From contig NZ_JAIFYA010000001.1 of assembly GCF_019688735.1 (NCBI RefSeq), positions 186,001 through 250,000 of the forward strand: 64,000 bases of DNA, written 5' to 3'. Positions 41,557-51,502 of the stretch are shown in pieces. How positions within the stretch are numbered: the first letter of the stretch is position 1; every line of letters starts with the position of its first letter. The notes under the pieces are model-generated. The model did not search any database. It was not told where the DNA came from and saw nothing but the letters and a program-made list of their open reading frames with translations. Source of the DNA: Thermosulfurimonas sp. F29 (GTDB taxonomy: Bacteria; Desulfobacterota; Thermodesulfobacteria; Thermodesulfobacteriales; Thermodesulfobacteriaceae). The position numbers and the translations under genes are program-made.

Positions 41557-42279
41557 TTAGATCAGAATCAGAAAAAGGAAAAGAAACTCCGTCACCTCAC
41601 AGAGGGCCCCCAGGAGATCACCGGTAAGTCCCCCGAAGACCCTCCGGAAGTAGGCATTAAGGGCGAGAAGCACGAAAAACAGCACCGCGGCGGGGAACCG
41701 GAAGAACCAGAAGAGCAGAAGGAAAAGTCCGAGGAAGACGGGGAGGGCCCTCTGCCGGGCGACGGAGGAGAAGAAGAGCGCCCCCAGACCCTCCTTTCTG
41801 GCCGCCTTTCCCAGAAGCGGCCCGGAAAGAAGGGCCCACCTTCCGAAAAGGGGTTTCCAGAAAACCACCCCCGGAAGGCCCCTCTCGAGGACCCCCTTCA
41901 GAAAAAGCCACTGACCCAGGAGGAAAAGGGTTCCGAAGAGGAGGCCGAGGGCTCCCACCTCCGGGCTTTTGAGGATCCGGAGGCGCCTTTCCCGGGAACC
42001 TCCGGCGGAGAGGGCGTCCAGGGTGTCCACCAGACCGTCGAAGTGAAAGTAATTGGCCAGCGAGTACTGGAGGAGCATAATCCCGAAGGCGGCAACATCC
42101 GGCCCGAGACGGGGCTCGAGAAAACGGACCGCAAGGAAGTTCAGGGTTCCCAGAAAAGCTCCCACCAGGGGAAGGTAGAGCACGGACTCGGCCGGTCGAA
42201 ACTCGCGCGACCTTACCGGAAATCGGGTGAAGAAGGAGAAGGCCGTGGCCAGGGCGGAGAGTTCATCCCTGAGTCTCAA
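41557..42279 (-). CDS. cobS: Adenosylcobinamide-GDP ribazoletransferase (cobalamin synthase)
   Basis: Last step of cobalamin assembly, in the inner membrane. About 240 residues with many hydrophobic spans and the CobS motif HFDGLVDTLDALSAGG, plus GRWALL and GLTGDLLGALCEVTE. I place the start at TTG 42279, which has AGGGGG at 7-nt spacing and overlaps the cobT stop by 17 nt. Follows cobD and cobT. Confidence 0.9.
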   Translation of the reverse strand: MRLRDELSALATAFSFFTRFPVRSREFRPAESVLYLPLVGAFLGTLNFLAVRFLEPRLGPDVAAFGIMLLQYSLANYFHFDGLVDTLDALSAGGSRERRLRILKSPEVGALGLLFGTLFLLGQWLFLKGVLERGLPGVVFWKPLFGRWALLSGPLLGKAARKEGLGALFFSSVARQRALPVFLGLFLLLFWFFRFPAAVLFFVLLALNAYFRRVFGGLTGDLLGALCEVTEFLFLFLILI

Positions 42280-43312
42280 ACTCGCGCCCCCTGGTGACCC
42301 CGGCGTCCTCGAAGGTGGCCATCTCACGGTAGATGCGCAGGGCGGTCTCGATGATCATGGAGGCCAGCGCCGCCCCAGTCCCCTCCCCCAGGCGCAGATC
42401 CAGATCCACTATCGGGCGAAGGCCCAGTTTCAGGATGGCCGGACGGGCTCCGTTTTCCGCGGACACATGCCCGCAGAACACGAACTCCTCGAGGCCGGGA
42501 GCCAGGGCCCGGGCCACGAGAAAACCCGCAAGCGAGATAAACCCGTCCATAACCACCGGGACGCGGTTTGCGGCCCCGCCCAGAAAGAGCCCGGCGATGG
42601 CTCCGATCTCCGCCCCGCCGAAGGCCGCCAGGGCCTCAACGGGATCCTTCGGACGATGAAGCTCAAGGGCCCGGCGCACCACCTCCACCTTGCGTCTGAG
42701 GCCCCGGTCGTCCACCCCCGTGCCTCTTCCCACGATCCTTTCCGGTGGTTCCCCCAAGAAGTGACAGATCAGACAGGCCGAGGGCGTGGTGTTTCCTATA
42801 CCCATGTCCCCGGGGATGAGGAGCCGAACCCCCTCCCGGGCGGCCTCTTCCGCGAGCTCCATTCCCACGCGGATGGCCTCCTCGGCCTCCGCTCTCGTCA
42901 TGGCCGGTTCTCTGGCCAGATTGCGGGTGCCGGAGACCACCTTCCGTTTGACGAGCCCGGGGGCCTCCACCTCCCCGGCCACTCCCACATCCACCACGAA
43001 GACCTCGGCCCCGGCCTGACGGGCGATCACATTGATACCCGCCCCTCCGGAAAGAAAGTTGTAGATCATCTGCCGGGTTACCTCCTGAGGATAGGTGCTC
43101 ACCCCCTCCTCCACCACCCCGTGGTCTCCGGCGAAGACATAGACCCTCTTCCTGAGGGGAAGCTCCGGATCGAGATCCCCGGTGATCATCACATACCGGC
43201 GGGCTATTTCTTCGAGGTATCCCAGGCTCCCCCGGGGCTTGGTCTTGAAATCTAGACGCCGGGATGCCTCTTCGTAATGAGCTCGATCAAGCTCCGGCAA
43301 CCGGATTTCCAT
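42263..43312 (-). CDS. cobT: Nicotinate-nucleotide-dimethylbenzimidazole phosphoribosyltransferase
   Basis: Activates the lower cobalamin ligand as its alpha-ribotide. 349 residues with FAGDHGVVEEGVS, GGAGINVIAR, GDMGIGNTTPSACL and a C-terminal GEGTGAALA loop, all characteristic. ATG at 43312 with GGGGAGG at 7-nt spacing; the gene begins 61 nt inside cobD. The longer open frame upstream is a shadow. Confidence 0.95.
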   Translation of the reverse strand: MEIRLPELDRAHYEEASRRLDFKTKPRGSLGYLEEIARRYVMITGDLDPELPLRKRVYVFAGDHGVVEEGVSTYPQEVTRQMIYNFLSGGAGINVIARQAGAEVFVVDVGVAGEVEAPGLVKRKVVSGTRNLAREPAMTRAEAEEAIRVGMELAEEAAREGVRLLIPGDMGIGNTTPSACLICHFLGEPPERIVGRGTGVDDRGLRRKVEVVRRALELHRPKDPVEALAAFGGAEIGAIAGLFLGGAANRVPVVMDGFISLAGFLVARALAPGLEEFVFCGHVSAENGARPAILKLGLRPIVDLDLRLGEGTGAALASMIIETALRIYREMATFEDAGVTRGREFETQG

Positions 43313-44223
43313 AGGAAAACCTCCCCCACGAGAATCGCCGCGGCGAAAAGGAAGGCCGCGGCCCGTACCAGTCGAACCCCTATCTTTATGTCCCGGATTT
43401 CCACCTCCCGCAAGGGGGTCCCCATGAAGGCCCGCTGCTGGAGTCCTCCGGGGTAGGGGATGGGACCGCCCAGGGCCACCCCCAGGGCCCCGGCCAGAGC
43501 CGCCTGGGGCCACCCGGAATTGGGGGAGGGATGCACTGAGGCGTCCCGCAGCGCCGTTCTAAACGCCCCCACCGGGGAAAGACCCACCAGAGGGGCGGCC
43601 AGAGCCAGAAAAAGGGCCGAAAACCTCGCCGGCAGAAAGTTCAACACATCGTCGGTACGAGCCGGAAAGAACCCGAAGTCCCGATAGGGTCCGTGCCGAT
43701 AACCGAACATGGAGTCCAGGATCTCGGTCACCTTGTAGAGGATGGCCGCCGGAAGACCTCCCACGAGGTACCAGAAGAGCGGACCGCAGAAGGCGTCGTT
43801 GAAGTTTTCGGCGAGGGTTTCGAGGGCGCCGCGAATCACGCCTTCGGCGGGAAGAACCTCGGTGCGGCGCGAGACCAGGAAGGAGAGCCGGCGGCGAGCC
43901 AGCCCCAGATCCCCCCTCTCGAGAGCCCTTCCCACCGAAAGAACCTCCCTTTCGAGAGAGGTGAGGGCCACGAAGTAGAAGAGCCATAGAACCTCGAGCG
44001 GAGGGAACAGCCTTACCGAAAGCAGGACCCCTCCCCCGAAAAGGGTCACGACGAGGAAAAGCGTGCCGAGCCCCCCTGTCCGGCCCCCTCCCCGGAAAAG
44101 ACGGAACCCCAGGTGCCCCAGGGTGCCGATCCACCTCACCGGATGGCCCCGGGGGGGATCGCCCAGGAGCCGGTCCAGGAGGAGGGCCAGGGTCAGCTCA
44201 ACCGGTGGAGGCCATCCCCGCAC
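43252..44223 (-). CDS. cobD: Adenosylcobinamide-phosphate synthase CobD/CbiB
   Basis: 323-residue membrane protein that attaches aminopropanol to adenosylcobyric acid. It has LLLDRLLGDPPRGHPVRWIG, ETLAENFNDAFCGPLFW and HPSPNSGWPQAALAGAL, all diagnostic. Start GTG at 44223 immediately follows the carB stop (TGAGTG). First gene of a cobD-cobT-cobS set. Confidence 0.94.
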   Translation of the reverse strand: MRGWPPPVELTLALLLDRLLGDPPRGHPVRWIGTLGHLGFRLFRGGGRTGGLGTLFLVVTLFGGGVLLSVRLFPPLEVLWLFYFVALTSLEREVLSVGRALERGDLGLARRRLSFLVSRRTEVLPAEGVIRGALETLAENFNDAFCGPLFWYLVGGLPAAILYKVTEILDSMFGYRHGPYRDFGFFPARTDDVLNFLPARFSALFLALAAPLVGLSPVGAFRTALRDASVHPSPNSGWPQAALAGALGVALGGPIPYPGGLQQRAFMGTPLREVEIRDIKIGVRLVRAAAFLFAAAILVGEVFLWKSGCRSLIELITKRHPGV

Positions 44224-47200
44224 TCACAGAAGCCCCCGTTTGACATAGTAGGAATCGGGGATCTCCCGGTAGTAGTCCTGAAGGGGTCGCACCCGGAAGT
44301 CGGTCTCCCTGAGACGCCTTATGGCGCAGGCCATGGCCCGGGCCCCGGCGATGGTGGTCGCATAGGGTATGTCCAGCTCCATGGCGTAGCGCCGGATGAG
44401 GTAGGCGTCCTCCCGGCTGACCTTGCCCTCCGCGGTGTTTATCACCAGGTGTATCTCCCCGTTCTTGAGAAGATCCACGGCGTTGGGACGCAGCCCCTCG
44501 GATATCTTGGGCACCACCCGGGCCGAAAGCCCACAATTCTTGAGATACTCCGCGGTGCCCCGGGTGGCCAGGATCTCGAATCCGCACTCGGCCAGCGTTC
44601 GGGCCACCTGCACCACCTTGTCCTTGTCCCGATCCCTGACGGAGACGAAGACCCGCCCAGAAGTGGGAAGCCTCATCCCCGCCGCGAACTGGGCCTTGGC
44701 GTAGGCCAGGGGAAAGTCCCGGTCTATGCCCATGACCTCACCGGTGGACTTCATTTCCGGCCCCAGCATGACATCCACCCCGGGAAAACGCCGGAAGGGA
44801 AAGACCGCCTCCTTGACCGAAAGGTGTTCGGGCTCGATCTCTCTGGTGAAGCCCAGGCTCCTGAGGCTCTCCCCGAGCATGATCCAGGTGGCCAGCCGGG
44901 CCAGCGGCACCCCGATGGCCTTCGAGACGAAGGGCACGGTGCGGCTCGCCCGGGGGTTCACCTCCAGCACATAGAGTTCCCCGTCTTTTATGGCGTACTG
45001 CACATTCATGAGCCCCACCACCTGAAGCTCCCGGGCCAGCGCCCGGGTGGCCTCCTTGATCTCCTCGATGAGGGGCCTCGGGATGTGGACCGGGGGCAGC
45101 ACGCAGGCCGAATCCCCGGAGTGCACCCCGGCCTCCTCAATGTGCTCCATGATCCCGGCCACCACCGTGGTCTCCCCGTCGGAGATGGCGTCCACATCCA
45201 CCTCGGTGGCGTCCTCCAGAAACTTGTCGATGAGGACCGGATGCTCCGGGTTGATCTCCGCGGCGGTGGACATGTAGCGGCGCAGTTCCTCCTCGGAGTA
45301 AACGATCTGCATGGCCCGACCGCCGAGCACATAGGAAGGCCGTACCAGAACCGGGTATCCGATGCGGGAAGCCACCTCGGCGGCCTCCTCCACGGTGTAG
45401 GCCGTGCCGGCCGGGGGTTTCTGAAGCCCGAGTTTGTCCAGCAACTCCACGAAACGCTCCCGATCCTCGGCCCGGTCGATGCTGTCCGGAGAGGTGCCGA
45501 GAATCCTCACCCCGGCTCTCGCCAGCGGCACCGCGAGATTGAGCGGGGTCTGTCCGCCGAACTGCACGATCACCCCCTCCGGCTCCTCCTCCTCGTAGAT
45601 GTTGAGCACATCCTCCAGAGTCAGGGGCTCGAAGTAGAGTCGATCGGAGGTGTCGTAGTCCGTGGAGACGGTCTCCGGGTTGGAATTCACCATGATGGAT
45701 TCGATCCCCCGCTCGCGAAGGGCGAAGGAGGCGTGCACGCAGCAGTAGTCGAACTCGATCCCCTGCCCTATCCGGTTGGGACCGCCTCCGATGATCATCA
45801 CCTTGCGTTTCCGGGAGGAACGGGCCTCGTTTTCCACCTCGTAGGTGGAGTAGTAGTAAGGGGTGTAGGCCTCGAATTCCGCGGCGCAGGTGTCCACCAG
45901 CTTGTAGGTAGCCCGAATCCCCATGGAAAGACGGCGGCGGCGCACCTCCTCCTCGGTGGATCCGGTGAGAAAGGCGATCTGACGGTCGGAAAAACCGGCC
46001 TGCTTGAGCTCCCGGAGTTCCTCTCCGGAGAGATCCTCGAGTTTCCGGCCCTTAACCCCGTCCTCCAGCTCCAGAATCTCGGCCAGCTGCCAGAGGAACC
46101 AGCGGTCTATCCTGGTTAGCTCGTAGATTTCGTCCACGGTAAAACCAGCCCGAAAGGCTTCCCGCAGATAGAAAATCCTCTGGCTGTTCGGGCGGGCCAG
46201 CTTTTCCACGATGAGTTCCCGGGGAAGGACTTCCCCGCGATCGGAGGGGGACTTCCCGTCGGCCCCGAAGCCGAAGCGCCCGATCTCAAGCCCCCGCAGG
46301 GCCTTCTGCAGGGCCTCCTTGAAGGTGCGTCCGATGGCCATGGTCTCCCCCACCGACCGCATGGAGGTGGTGATCTCGTCCCGGGTCTCCGGAAACTTTT
46401 CAAAGGTGAAACGGGGGCACTTCACCACCACATAATCTATGGTGGGCTCGAAGGCCGCCCTGGTCTCCCGGGTGATGTCGTTGGGCAGTTCGTCCAGGGT
46501 GTAGCCCACGGCGAGCTTGGCCGCGATCTTGGCGATGGGAAAACCGGTGGCCTTGGAGGCCAGGGCCGAGGAACGGGACACGCGGGGGTTCATCTCGATG
46601 ACCACCATCTCCCCGGTCTCGGGATGGATGGCGAACTGGATGTTGGAGCCGCCGGTCTCCACCCCGATCTCCCGGATAACCGCGATGGCTGCGCTCCGCA
46701 TGCGCTGGTACTCGCGGTCGGTAAGGGTCTGGGCCGGAGCCACGGTGATGGAGTCTCCGGTGTGCACCCCCATGGGATCGAAGTTTTCGATGGAACAGAT
46801 GATCACCACGGAATCCTTGCGGTCGCGCATGACCTCCAGCTCGAACTCCTTCCAGCCCAGCACCGATTCCTCGAGCATGACCTGGTGGATGAGGGAAAGC
46901 TCCAGTCCCTGTTCCACGATCTCGCGCAGCTCCTCGATGTTGTAGGCCACCCCGCCGCCGGTCCCCCCCAGGGTAAAACTGGGACGCACGATGATGGGGA
47001 AGCCGATACGCCGAGCCGCGGCCTCGGCCTCGGAGAGGCTGCGCACGATCTCGCTCCGGGGCACCTTGAGACCTATGCGGGCCATGGCCTCGCGGAACTT
47101 CTCCCGGTCCTCGGCCTTCTCGATGACCTCGGCCCGGGCCGCCAGCAACTCCACCCCGTAGCGTTCAAGCACTCCGCGCCGGGAAAGCTCAAAGGCCAGG

Positions 47201-47490
47201 TTGAGCCCGGTCTGCCCCCCCAGGGTGGGAAGCAGCGCGTCGGGACGCTCCTCCCTGATGATCTCGGCCACCACCTCCGGGGTCAGGGGCTCGATGTAGG
47301 TGCGGTGAGCCATCTCTGGGTCGGTCATGATGGTGGCCGGGTTGGAGTTCACCAGCACCACCTCGTACCCCTCCTCCCGGAGGGCCTTGACCGCCTGCGT
47401 CCCGGAATAGTCGAACTCGCAGGCCTGTCCGATGACGATGGGCCCCGAACCGATGATGAGGATCTTCTTAATGTCCGTGCGTTTCGGCAT
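44224..47490 (-). CDS. carB: Carbamoyl-phosphate synthase large subunit
   Basis: 1088 residues, full length. Makes carbamoyl phosphate for pyrimidine and arginine synthesis. Two ATP-grasp halves are visible: the first after [20 protein letters not shown], the second after [20 protein letters not shown], with the C-terminal MGS-like allosteric domain ([20 protein letters not shown]). ATG at 47490 with AAGGAG close by, overlapping the 42-residue membrane ORF by 23 nt. carA is not in the window. Confidence 0.97.
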   Translation of the reverse strand: MPKRTDIKKILIIGSGPIVIGQACEFDYSGTQAVKALREEGYEVVLVNSNPATIMTDPEMAHRTYIEPLTPEVVAEIIREERPDALLPTLGGQTGLNLAFELSRRGVLERYGVELLAARAEVIEKAEDREKFREAMARIGLKVPRSEIVRSLSEAEAAARRIGFPIIVRPSFTLGGTGGGVAYNIEELREIVEQGLELSLIHQVMLEESVLGWKEFELEVMRDRKDSVVIICSIENFDPMGVHTGDSITVAPAQTLTDREYQRMRSAAIAVIREIGVETGGSNIQFAIHPETGEMVVIEMNPRVSRSSALASKATGFPIAKIAAKLAVGYTLDELPNDITRETRAAFEPTIDYVVVKCPRFTFEKFPETRDEITTSMRSVGETMAIGRTFKEALQKALRGLEIGRFGFGADGKSPSDRGEVLPRELIVEKLARPNSQRIFYLREAFRAGFTVDEIYELTRIDRWFLWQLAEILELEDGVKGRKLEDLSGEELRELKQAGFSDRQIAFLTGSTEEEVRRRRLSMGIRATYKLVDTCAAEFEAYTPYYYSTYEVENEARSSRKRKVMIIGGGPNRIGQGIEFDYCCVHASFALRERGIESIMVNSNPETVSTDYDTSDRLYFEPLTLEDVLNIYEEEEPEGVIVQFGGQTPLNLAVPLARAGVRILGTSPDSIDRAEDRERFVELLDKLGLQKPPAGTAYTVEEAAEVASRIGYPVLVRPSYVLGGRAMQIVYSEEELRRYMSTAAEINPEHPVLIDKFLEDATEVDVDAISDGETTVVAGIMEHIEEAGVHSGDSACVLPPVHIPRPLIEEIKEATRALARELQVVGLMNVQYAIKDGELYVLEVNPRASRTVPFVSKAIGVPLARLATWIMLGESLRSLGFTREIEPEHLSVKEAVFPFRRFPGVDVMLGPEMKSTGEVMGIDRDFPLAYAKAQFAAGMRLPTSGRVFVSVRDRDKDKVVQVARTLAECGFEILATRGTAEYLKNCGLSARVVPKISEGLRPNAVDLLKNGEIHLVINTAEGKVSREDAYLIRRYAMELDIPYATTIAGARAMACAIRRLRETDFRVRPLQDYYREIPDSYYVKRGLL

Positions 47491-47596
47491 GGCTCCTTCC
47501 CGAAGGGTGTCTACGCGTGTAAAGGTAAGCCCCTATGGTTCCCGCGGTGCCTATTACGAGGATAAGAAAAAAAATATACATATACACATTTTCCAT
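47468..47596 (-). CDS. 42-residue single-span membrane protein upstream of carB
   Basis: Starts [20 protein letters not shown], followed by an IGAYLYTRR membrane exit and a short basic/His tail (HAETHGH). AAGGAGG lies 8 nt before the ATG. It overlaps the carB start by 23 nt, so its stop lies inside carB. Too short for routine gene calling, but the ribosome-binding site and coherent membrane span support it. Function unknown. Confidence 0.6.
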   Translation of the reverse strand: MENVYMYIFFLILVIGTAGTIGAYLYTRRHPSGRSHAETHGH

Positions 47597-47611
47597 CCTA
47601 TCTTCCTCCTT

Positions 47612-47803
47612 CTATGAAACTCTATCCAGCAGAAAGAAAATCACCAGGGCAAAAAGAAAACAGGAAATGATACCTAATACGGACCACATAATGTCTCTCC
47701 CGGAAAGATGTCCTTTAGCCAAAGGAGAAATTACCAGAGTTCCCGTTACCAGAAGGGCTACATGGAAGAACCATCTGGCCAGCTCTTCGAAAAACCTCTT
47801 CAT
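47612..47803 (-). CDS. 63-residue two-span membrane protein
   Basis: Starts MKRFFEELARWFFHVALLVT and has a second hydrophobic span (VLGIISCFLFALVIFFLL). The ATG overlaps the ppiD stop (ATGA), and the next tiny ORF starts 15 nt after its stop. No family recognised. With its neighbour it may form a small membrane pair linked to ppiD. Confidence 0.65.
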   Translation of the reverse strand: MKRFFEELARWFFHVALLVTGTLVISPLAKGHLSGRDIMWSVLGIISCFLFALVIFFLLDRVS

Positions 47804-49668
47804 TTCGGAAGTTCCTTGTAAAGTTTGATCTTGGCCCGGCGGCGGAGATCCCGGTACCAGGCCCGGTAATAGGCCGCCCGTTTCTCCTGGGTGAGCACAT
47901 GGAAGAGAACGGTCCGCTCCTCGTCCCAGTTCGAAAAATCTGCGGGACGCACCTCGGCGAGTTGCACCAGATAGCAGGCCTCCCCGTCACAGGCCGGCCG
48001 ATCGAGGAGCCCCGGATCGGTCCGCCCTCCCAGGGCCCGGGCCACCGCCCGGGGTATTTCCCCGGAAAAAAGCTCGTTTCTCTTAAGGGTGCGTTCGACC
48101 ACCTTAAATCCCCGGTGAGCCGCCTCGGAGAGGGACTTCTTCCCCGAAAGCTCTTTCAGGAGTTCGGAGGCCCTCTTCCGACATCTTTCCGCGGCCTTTT
48201 CGCGGATCAGGTCCCGCCGGACGAATCTCCTGGCCTCGGAAAAGGTCATGATCCGGGAGGGTTCCTTTTTCTCCACCTGGAAAAGGATCACCCCCCCTCC
48301 GGCCTCCACCGGAGAGGATATCTCCCCTTCCTCGAGGGAAAAGACCGCCTCCAGAAGTTCCTTGCCGGACAAAATCTCGGGAGGCTTTTTACGGGTAAAA
48401 CTCACCTCCTTCACCTTCAGGCCTGCTTTGGCGGCGGCCTCCGGGAGGCTTCCCGAAAGCACCGCCTTTTGATAAAGATCGTCCGCCGCCTCGTAAGCCG
48501 CCTCGTGGACCTTCCGCCGGAGAAGCTCCTTTTCGAGCTCGGTCTTCACCTCCCGGAAGGGCCTGGTGCCCGCGGGAAGGATCTTTTGCACATAAAACAG
48601 ATAATAGCCCTGCGGGCCCTCCACCGGCCCCACCACCCGGCCCTCCTCCGCGGAAAAGACCGCCTGATCCGCGGCCTTGAAGAGCTCCCCGGGCTTCACC
48701 ACCCCCAGATCCCCGCCCAGCTTAGCCGTAGCCCGGTCCTGAGAATACCGGCGGGCCATCCTCTCGAAATCGGTCAGGGTCTTTATCTTTTCGGCCAGGG
48801 CCTCGGCCTTTTTAAGGGCCGCGGCCTTTTTCCCGGGCTCGGCCTTTATGAGAATCATGCGCACCCTCCGGCGCTCCGGCTCAAAAAAGCGATCCTTCTC
48901 GCTCTCGTAGTAGGCCTTTAGTTCCTCCTCCGAAACCTTAATTTTCCCCCGATACCGCGCATAGGGGAAAAACACATAGGCCACCTGCACCCGGGGTTCG
49001 GTCCGGTATTCCTCACGATGTTTCCGGTAGTAATCCCGCAATTCCTCCTCCGTGACCTTTAGGCCCCTTTCGCAGGTGGCGTAAGGGAGGGAGGCGTAGC
49101 GTATCCTGAGAACCTGGTTTTCGAAGGCGTAACGCTCGCGCACCTCGGTTTCCGGGGCAAAGATGGTGGCGGTAAGGAAGTGCCGGATCCGGGCCTCAAG
49201 TAGATCCGCCCGCACATTCTCTTCGAAATCCCGGGGAAGAATTCCGAGATCCCTGAGCACCGCCCGATAACGCCGGAAGCTGAAACGGCCTCCCTCCTGA
49301 AAGGCCGGAATCTGCGCTATAGCCCACTGCACCTCCCGCGGATGCACCGAAAGACCGAGGCGATCCGCGGCCTCCTCCAGCAACCGCCTCTTGATCAACT
49401 CCTCCAGCACCTGCTCCCGAAAGTGCATGTTTTTCAGAAAATCCTCGTCCACCCGGTTGCCGAACATCTGGCGCAATTGCCTATAGCGGAACTCGTAGAG
49501 GAGCTGATACTCCCGAACGGTAATGGGTTTTCCGTTCACCCGGGCCAGCACATCCACCCTAGAGGCCCGGAAAGTACCCACACCCCAGAAGACGAAGACC
49601 AGAATGATTACGGCAAAGAGGATCTTTACCGCGGTGGACTGGGCCCCTTTGCGCAGAAAATCGAGCAT
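47800..49668 (-). CDS. Membrane-anchored peptidyl-prolyl isomerase, PpiD/SurA-like
   Basis: 622 residues. One N-terminal membrane anchor (VKILFAVIILVFVFWGVGTF), a SurA-N-like helical chaperone region with NGKPITVREY and EQVLEELIKRRLLEEAA, then parvulin domains (FERMARRYSQDRATAKLGGDLG, then GELFKAADQAVFSAEEG) in the periplasm. Domain order matches PpiD. Likely helps outer-membrane protein folding together with BamA. AAGGAGG precedes the ATG. Confidence 0.88.
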   Translation of the reverse strand: MLDFLRKGAQSTAVKILFAVIILVFVFWGVGTFRASRVDVLARVNGKPITVREYQLLYEFRYRQLRQMFGNRVDEDFLKNMHFREQVLEELIKRRLLEEAADRLGLSVHPREVQWAIAQIPAFQEGGRFSFRRYRAVLRDLGILPRDFEENVRADLLEARIRHFLTATIFAPETEVRERYAFENQVLRIRYASLPYATCERGLKVTEEELRDYYRKHREEYRTEPRVQVAYVFFPYARYRGKIKVSEEELKAYYESEKDRFFEPERRRVRMILIKAEPGKKAAALKKAEALAEKIKTLTDFERMARRYSQDRATAKLGGDLGVVKPGELFKAADQAVFSAEEGRVVGPVEGPQGYYLFYVQKILPAGTRPFREVKTELEKELLRRKVHEAAYEAADDLYQKAVLSGSLPEAAAKAGLKVKEVSFTRKKPPEILSGKELLEAVFSLEEGEISSPVEAGGGVILFQVEKKEPSRIMTFSEARRFVRRDLIREKAAERCRKRASELLKELSGKKSLSEAAHRGFKVVERTLKRNELFSGEIPRAVARALGGRTDPGLLDRPACDGEACYLVQLAEVRPADFSNWDEERTVLFHVLTQEKRAAYYRAWYRDLRRRAKIKLYKELPK

Positions 49669-49694
49669 GGCGGCCTCCTTCCTGAGTCGGCCTA

Positions 49695-50654
49695 TTATAA
49701 GATCTTTAGTCGGTTTTGCAAAACTCTACGCCACCGTTCCCGCCCCTCGGCGATTCTATCCCGGAGCACCCGGCTTCGCCTCGCTTCCCGATCCAGTTCC
49801 AGGAGGGCCTCCGCCGCCTCGAGGAGACTTCCGCAATATAGCCACAGGTCGTGCCCGGAAAGGAGGGCGTAAAGGAATCGCTCCGGAAGTTCGTAAGAGT
49901 TCAAGGCCCCCATGGCGAGATCGTCGGTGATAATCAGTCCCTCAAAGGAAAGATCCCGACGAAGGAGACCCACCACCTCCTCCGAAAAGGTGGCCGGCTG
50001 TGGGGAAAGGCTCCGGATGATGAGATGGGTGGTCATCACCAGGGGAACCCCCGCGTCCACCGCTTCCCGAAAGGGGAGGAGGTTTTCGGCCGGAAGGTCC
50101 TCCAGCCGGGGAAGTTCCCGATGGGGGTCCGGCTGAACGCCGCGAAGACCGGGAAAGTGTTTGGCGCAGGGCAGAACCCCCTCGGCGAGATGGGCCTCGA
50201 TGAAGACCCGGCCCAGACGGGCCACCTCTTCGGGATCCTCACCCAGAGTGCGTCCGCGAAGGAACTCCGGGGCCTCCTCCCCGGCAAGATCCAGTACCGG
50301 AGCCAGGTTCGTGTTGAGTCCCAGGTCCCTGACCGTGCGGGCCAGCTCCCGCGAGAAGCGACGCACCTCTTCTTCTCCCCTTCGCGCCACCGAAAGGGGG
50401 GCGGGAAACTCCGGAGCGAGAGGCGGACCGATCCTCTGCACCCGCCCCCCCTCCTGATCCACCATGAGAAGACCGGGCTCCGCGGCTTCCCGAAGGGCCT
50501 CCAGAAGCCCCCGGAAGGTCTCACGGTCGGGAAAGTGTCTCGTGAAGAAAATGAAGTGTCGCAGTCGGAGATCGCGGACGATCTCGCGCTCCTCCGCCGA
50601 AAGCTCGGCTGCAGAGGGGCTCACCACCGGGAAGGTTCCTAGGGACCTTATCAC
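49695..50654 (-). CDS. nagZ: Beta-N-acetylhexosaminidase NagZ-like (GH3)
   Basis: 319 residues starting at GTG 50654, which overlaps the upstream stop by GTGA. It shows LLMVDQEGGRVQRI, AKHFPG and ITDDLAMGAL, whose Asp is the GH3 nucleophile. The loop after KHFPG reads LRGVQPDPH instead of the usual HGxxxxDSH but keeps a D.H pair. It would remove GlcNAc from muropeptides in the cytoplasm. The longer frame back to 50804 runs inside the neighbour. Confidence 0.88.
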   Translation of the reverse strand: MIRSLGTFPVVSPSAAELSAEEREIVRDLRLRHFIFFTRHFPDRETFRGLLEALREAAEPGLLMVDQEGGRVQRIGPPLAPEFPAPLSVARRGEEEVRRFSRELARTVRDLGLNTNLAPVLDLAGEEAPEFLRGRTLGEDPEEVARLGRVFIEAHLAEGVLPCAKHFPGLRGVQPDPHRELPRLEDLPAENLLPFREAVDAGVPLVMTTHLIIRSLSPQPATFSEEVVGLLRRDLSFEGLIITDDLAMGALNSYELPERFLYALLSGHDLWLYCGSLLEAAEALLELDREARRSRVLRDRIAEGRERWRRVLQNRLKIL

Positions 50655-51502
50655 GGTGCGAACCCGTAACGGGCGTAAATCCTGCGGGCCTCCTCCGAAA
50701 GGAGAAACTCCCGAAAGGCCTCGGCCGCCTCTCCGGAGTGGTTCCGCATTAGAGCCACCTGATACTCGTTCCGAATCCGGGCCCCCTCGGGGAACTCCAC
50801 ACAATCAAAAAGGGGCTCGGGGAAAAACTCGGGATTGCGATAGTAAAGGCCGAAATGATGGTAAAGGGGGGCTACATCCGCAATCCCGTGATAGATCATG
50901 GCCGGAATCTCGCGATGATGAATGAAGCGGCTCGTGAGGGCCTCCCTCCGGATCTTTTCCGGGAGTCCGGGCACATGAGAGAGGGCCGAGAGGTAGGTGC
51001 GGTAGGAGTTGACCTCCGTCTGCGGGTTTGAGATAGCCACCCGAATGTCCGGCCGCAGGAGGTCCTCCGGCCCGGAAATCCCTTTAGGGTTTCCCCGTTT
51101 CACCACCAGGACCACCCCCTGATTGCGGATAAAGGTCCGGGGTTCGTCGATGAGGTCCTTCTCCAGGAGACCCTTCATGAATTCCGGAGGGCCCATGACC
51201 ACATGGGGTTTTACGGAAAGAACCAGGTTTCCGATGGCAAGCGGGGCCCCCTCCACCAGGGGCCTGAATCGGGGCGGTGGCAGGGTGACATAGAAGACCG
51301 AAACCCGGCGACCGATGTACTCGCAGAAGGCCCTGAGGAGAGTCGGGATGACCATGAACTGGTTGCCTTCCATGGTGATGACGAGCTCGGCCCGGCAGGG
51401 ATCTCCGTGGAAGTCGTAAACCAGATTGGAGCCCGGAAGAAAGAGGTTCTCGGGAATTTCCCTTCCCGTATCCAGGGGCCAGGGAAGATAAAGAGGCTGC
51501 AT
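50651..51502 (-). CDS. ModA-like substrate-binding domain protein without signal peptide
   Basis: 283 residues of periplasmic-binding-protein type II fold, with GVVLVVKRGNPKGISGPEDL and IRVAISNPQTEVNSYRTYL, close to ModA-type molybdate/tungstate binders. The N-terminus MQPLYLPWPLDTGREIPENL is not a signal peptide and no lipobox is seen, so the protein should stay in the cytoplasm. No ABC permease or ATPase is nearby. It starts directly after the cysteine desulfurase stop and overlaps nagZ by 4 nt. Role unknown; intracellular binding of an oxyanion is one idea. Confidence 0.72.
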   Translation of the reverse strand: MQPLYLPWPLDTGREIPENLFLPGSNLVYDFHGDPCRAELVITMEGNQFMVIPTLLRAFCEYIGRRVSVFYVTLPPPRFRPLVEGAPLAIGNLVLSVKPHVVMGPPEFMKGLLEKDLIDEPRTFIRNQGVVLVVKRGNPKGISGPEDLLRPDIRVAISNPQTEVNSYRTYLSALSHVPGLPEKIRREALTSRFIHHREIPAMIYHGIADVAPLYHHFGLYYRNPEFFPEPLFDCVEFPEGARIRNEYQVALMRNHSGEAAEAFREFLLSEEARRIYARYGFAP

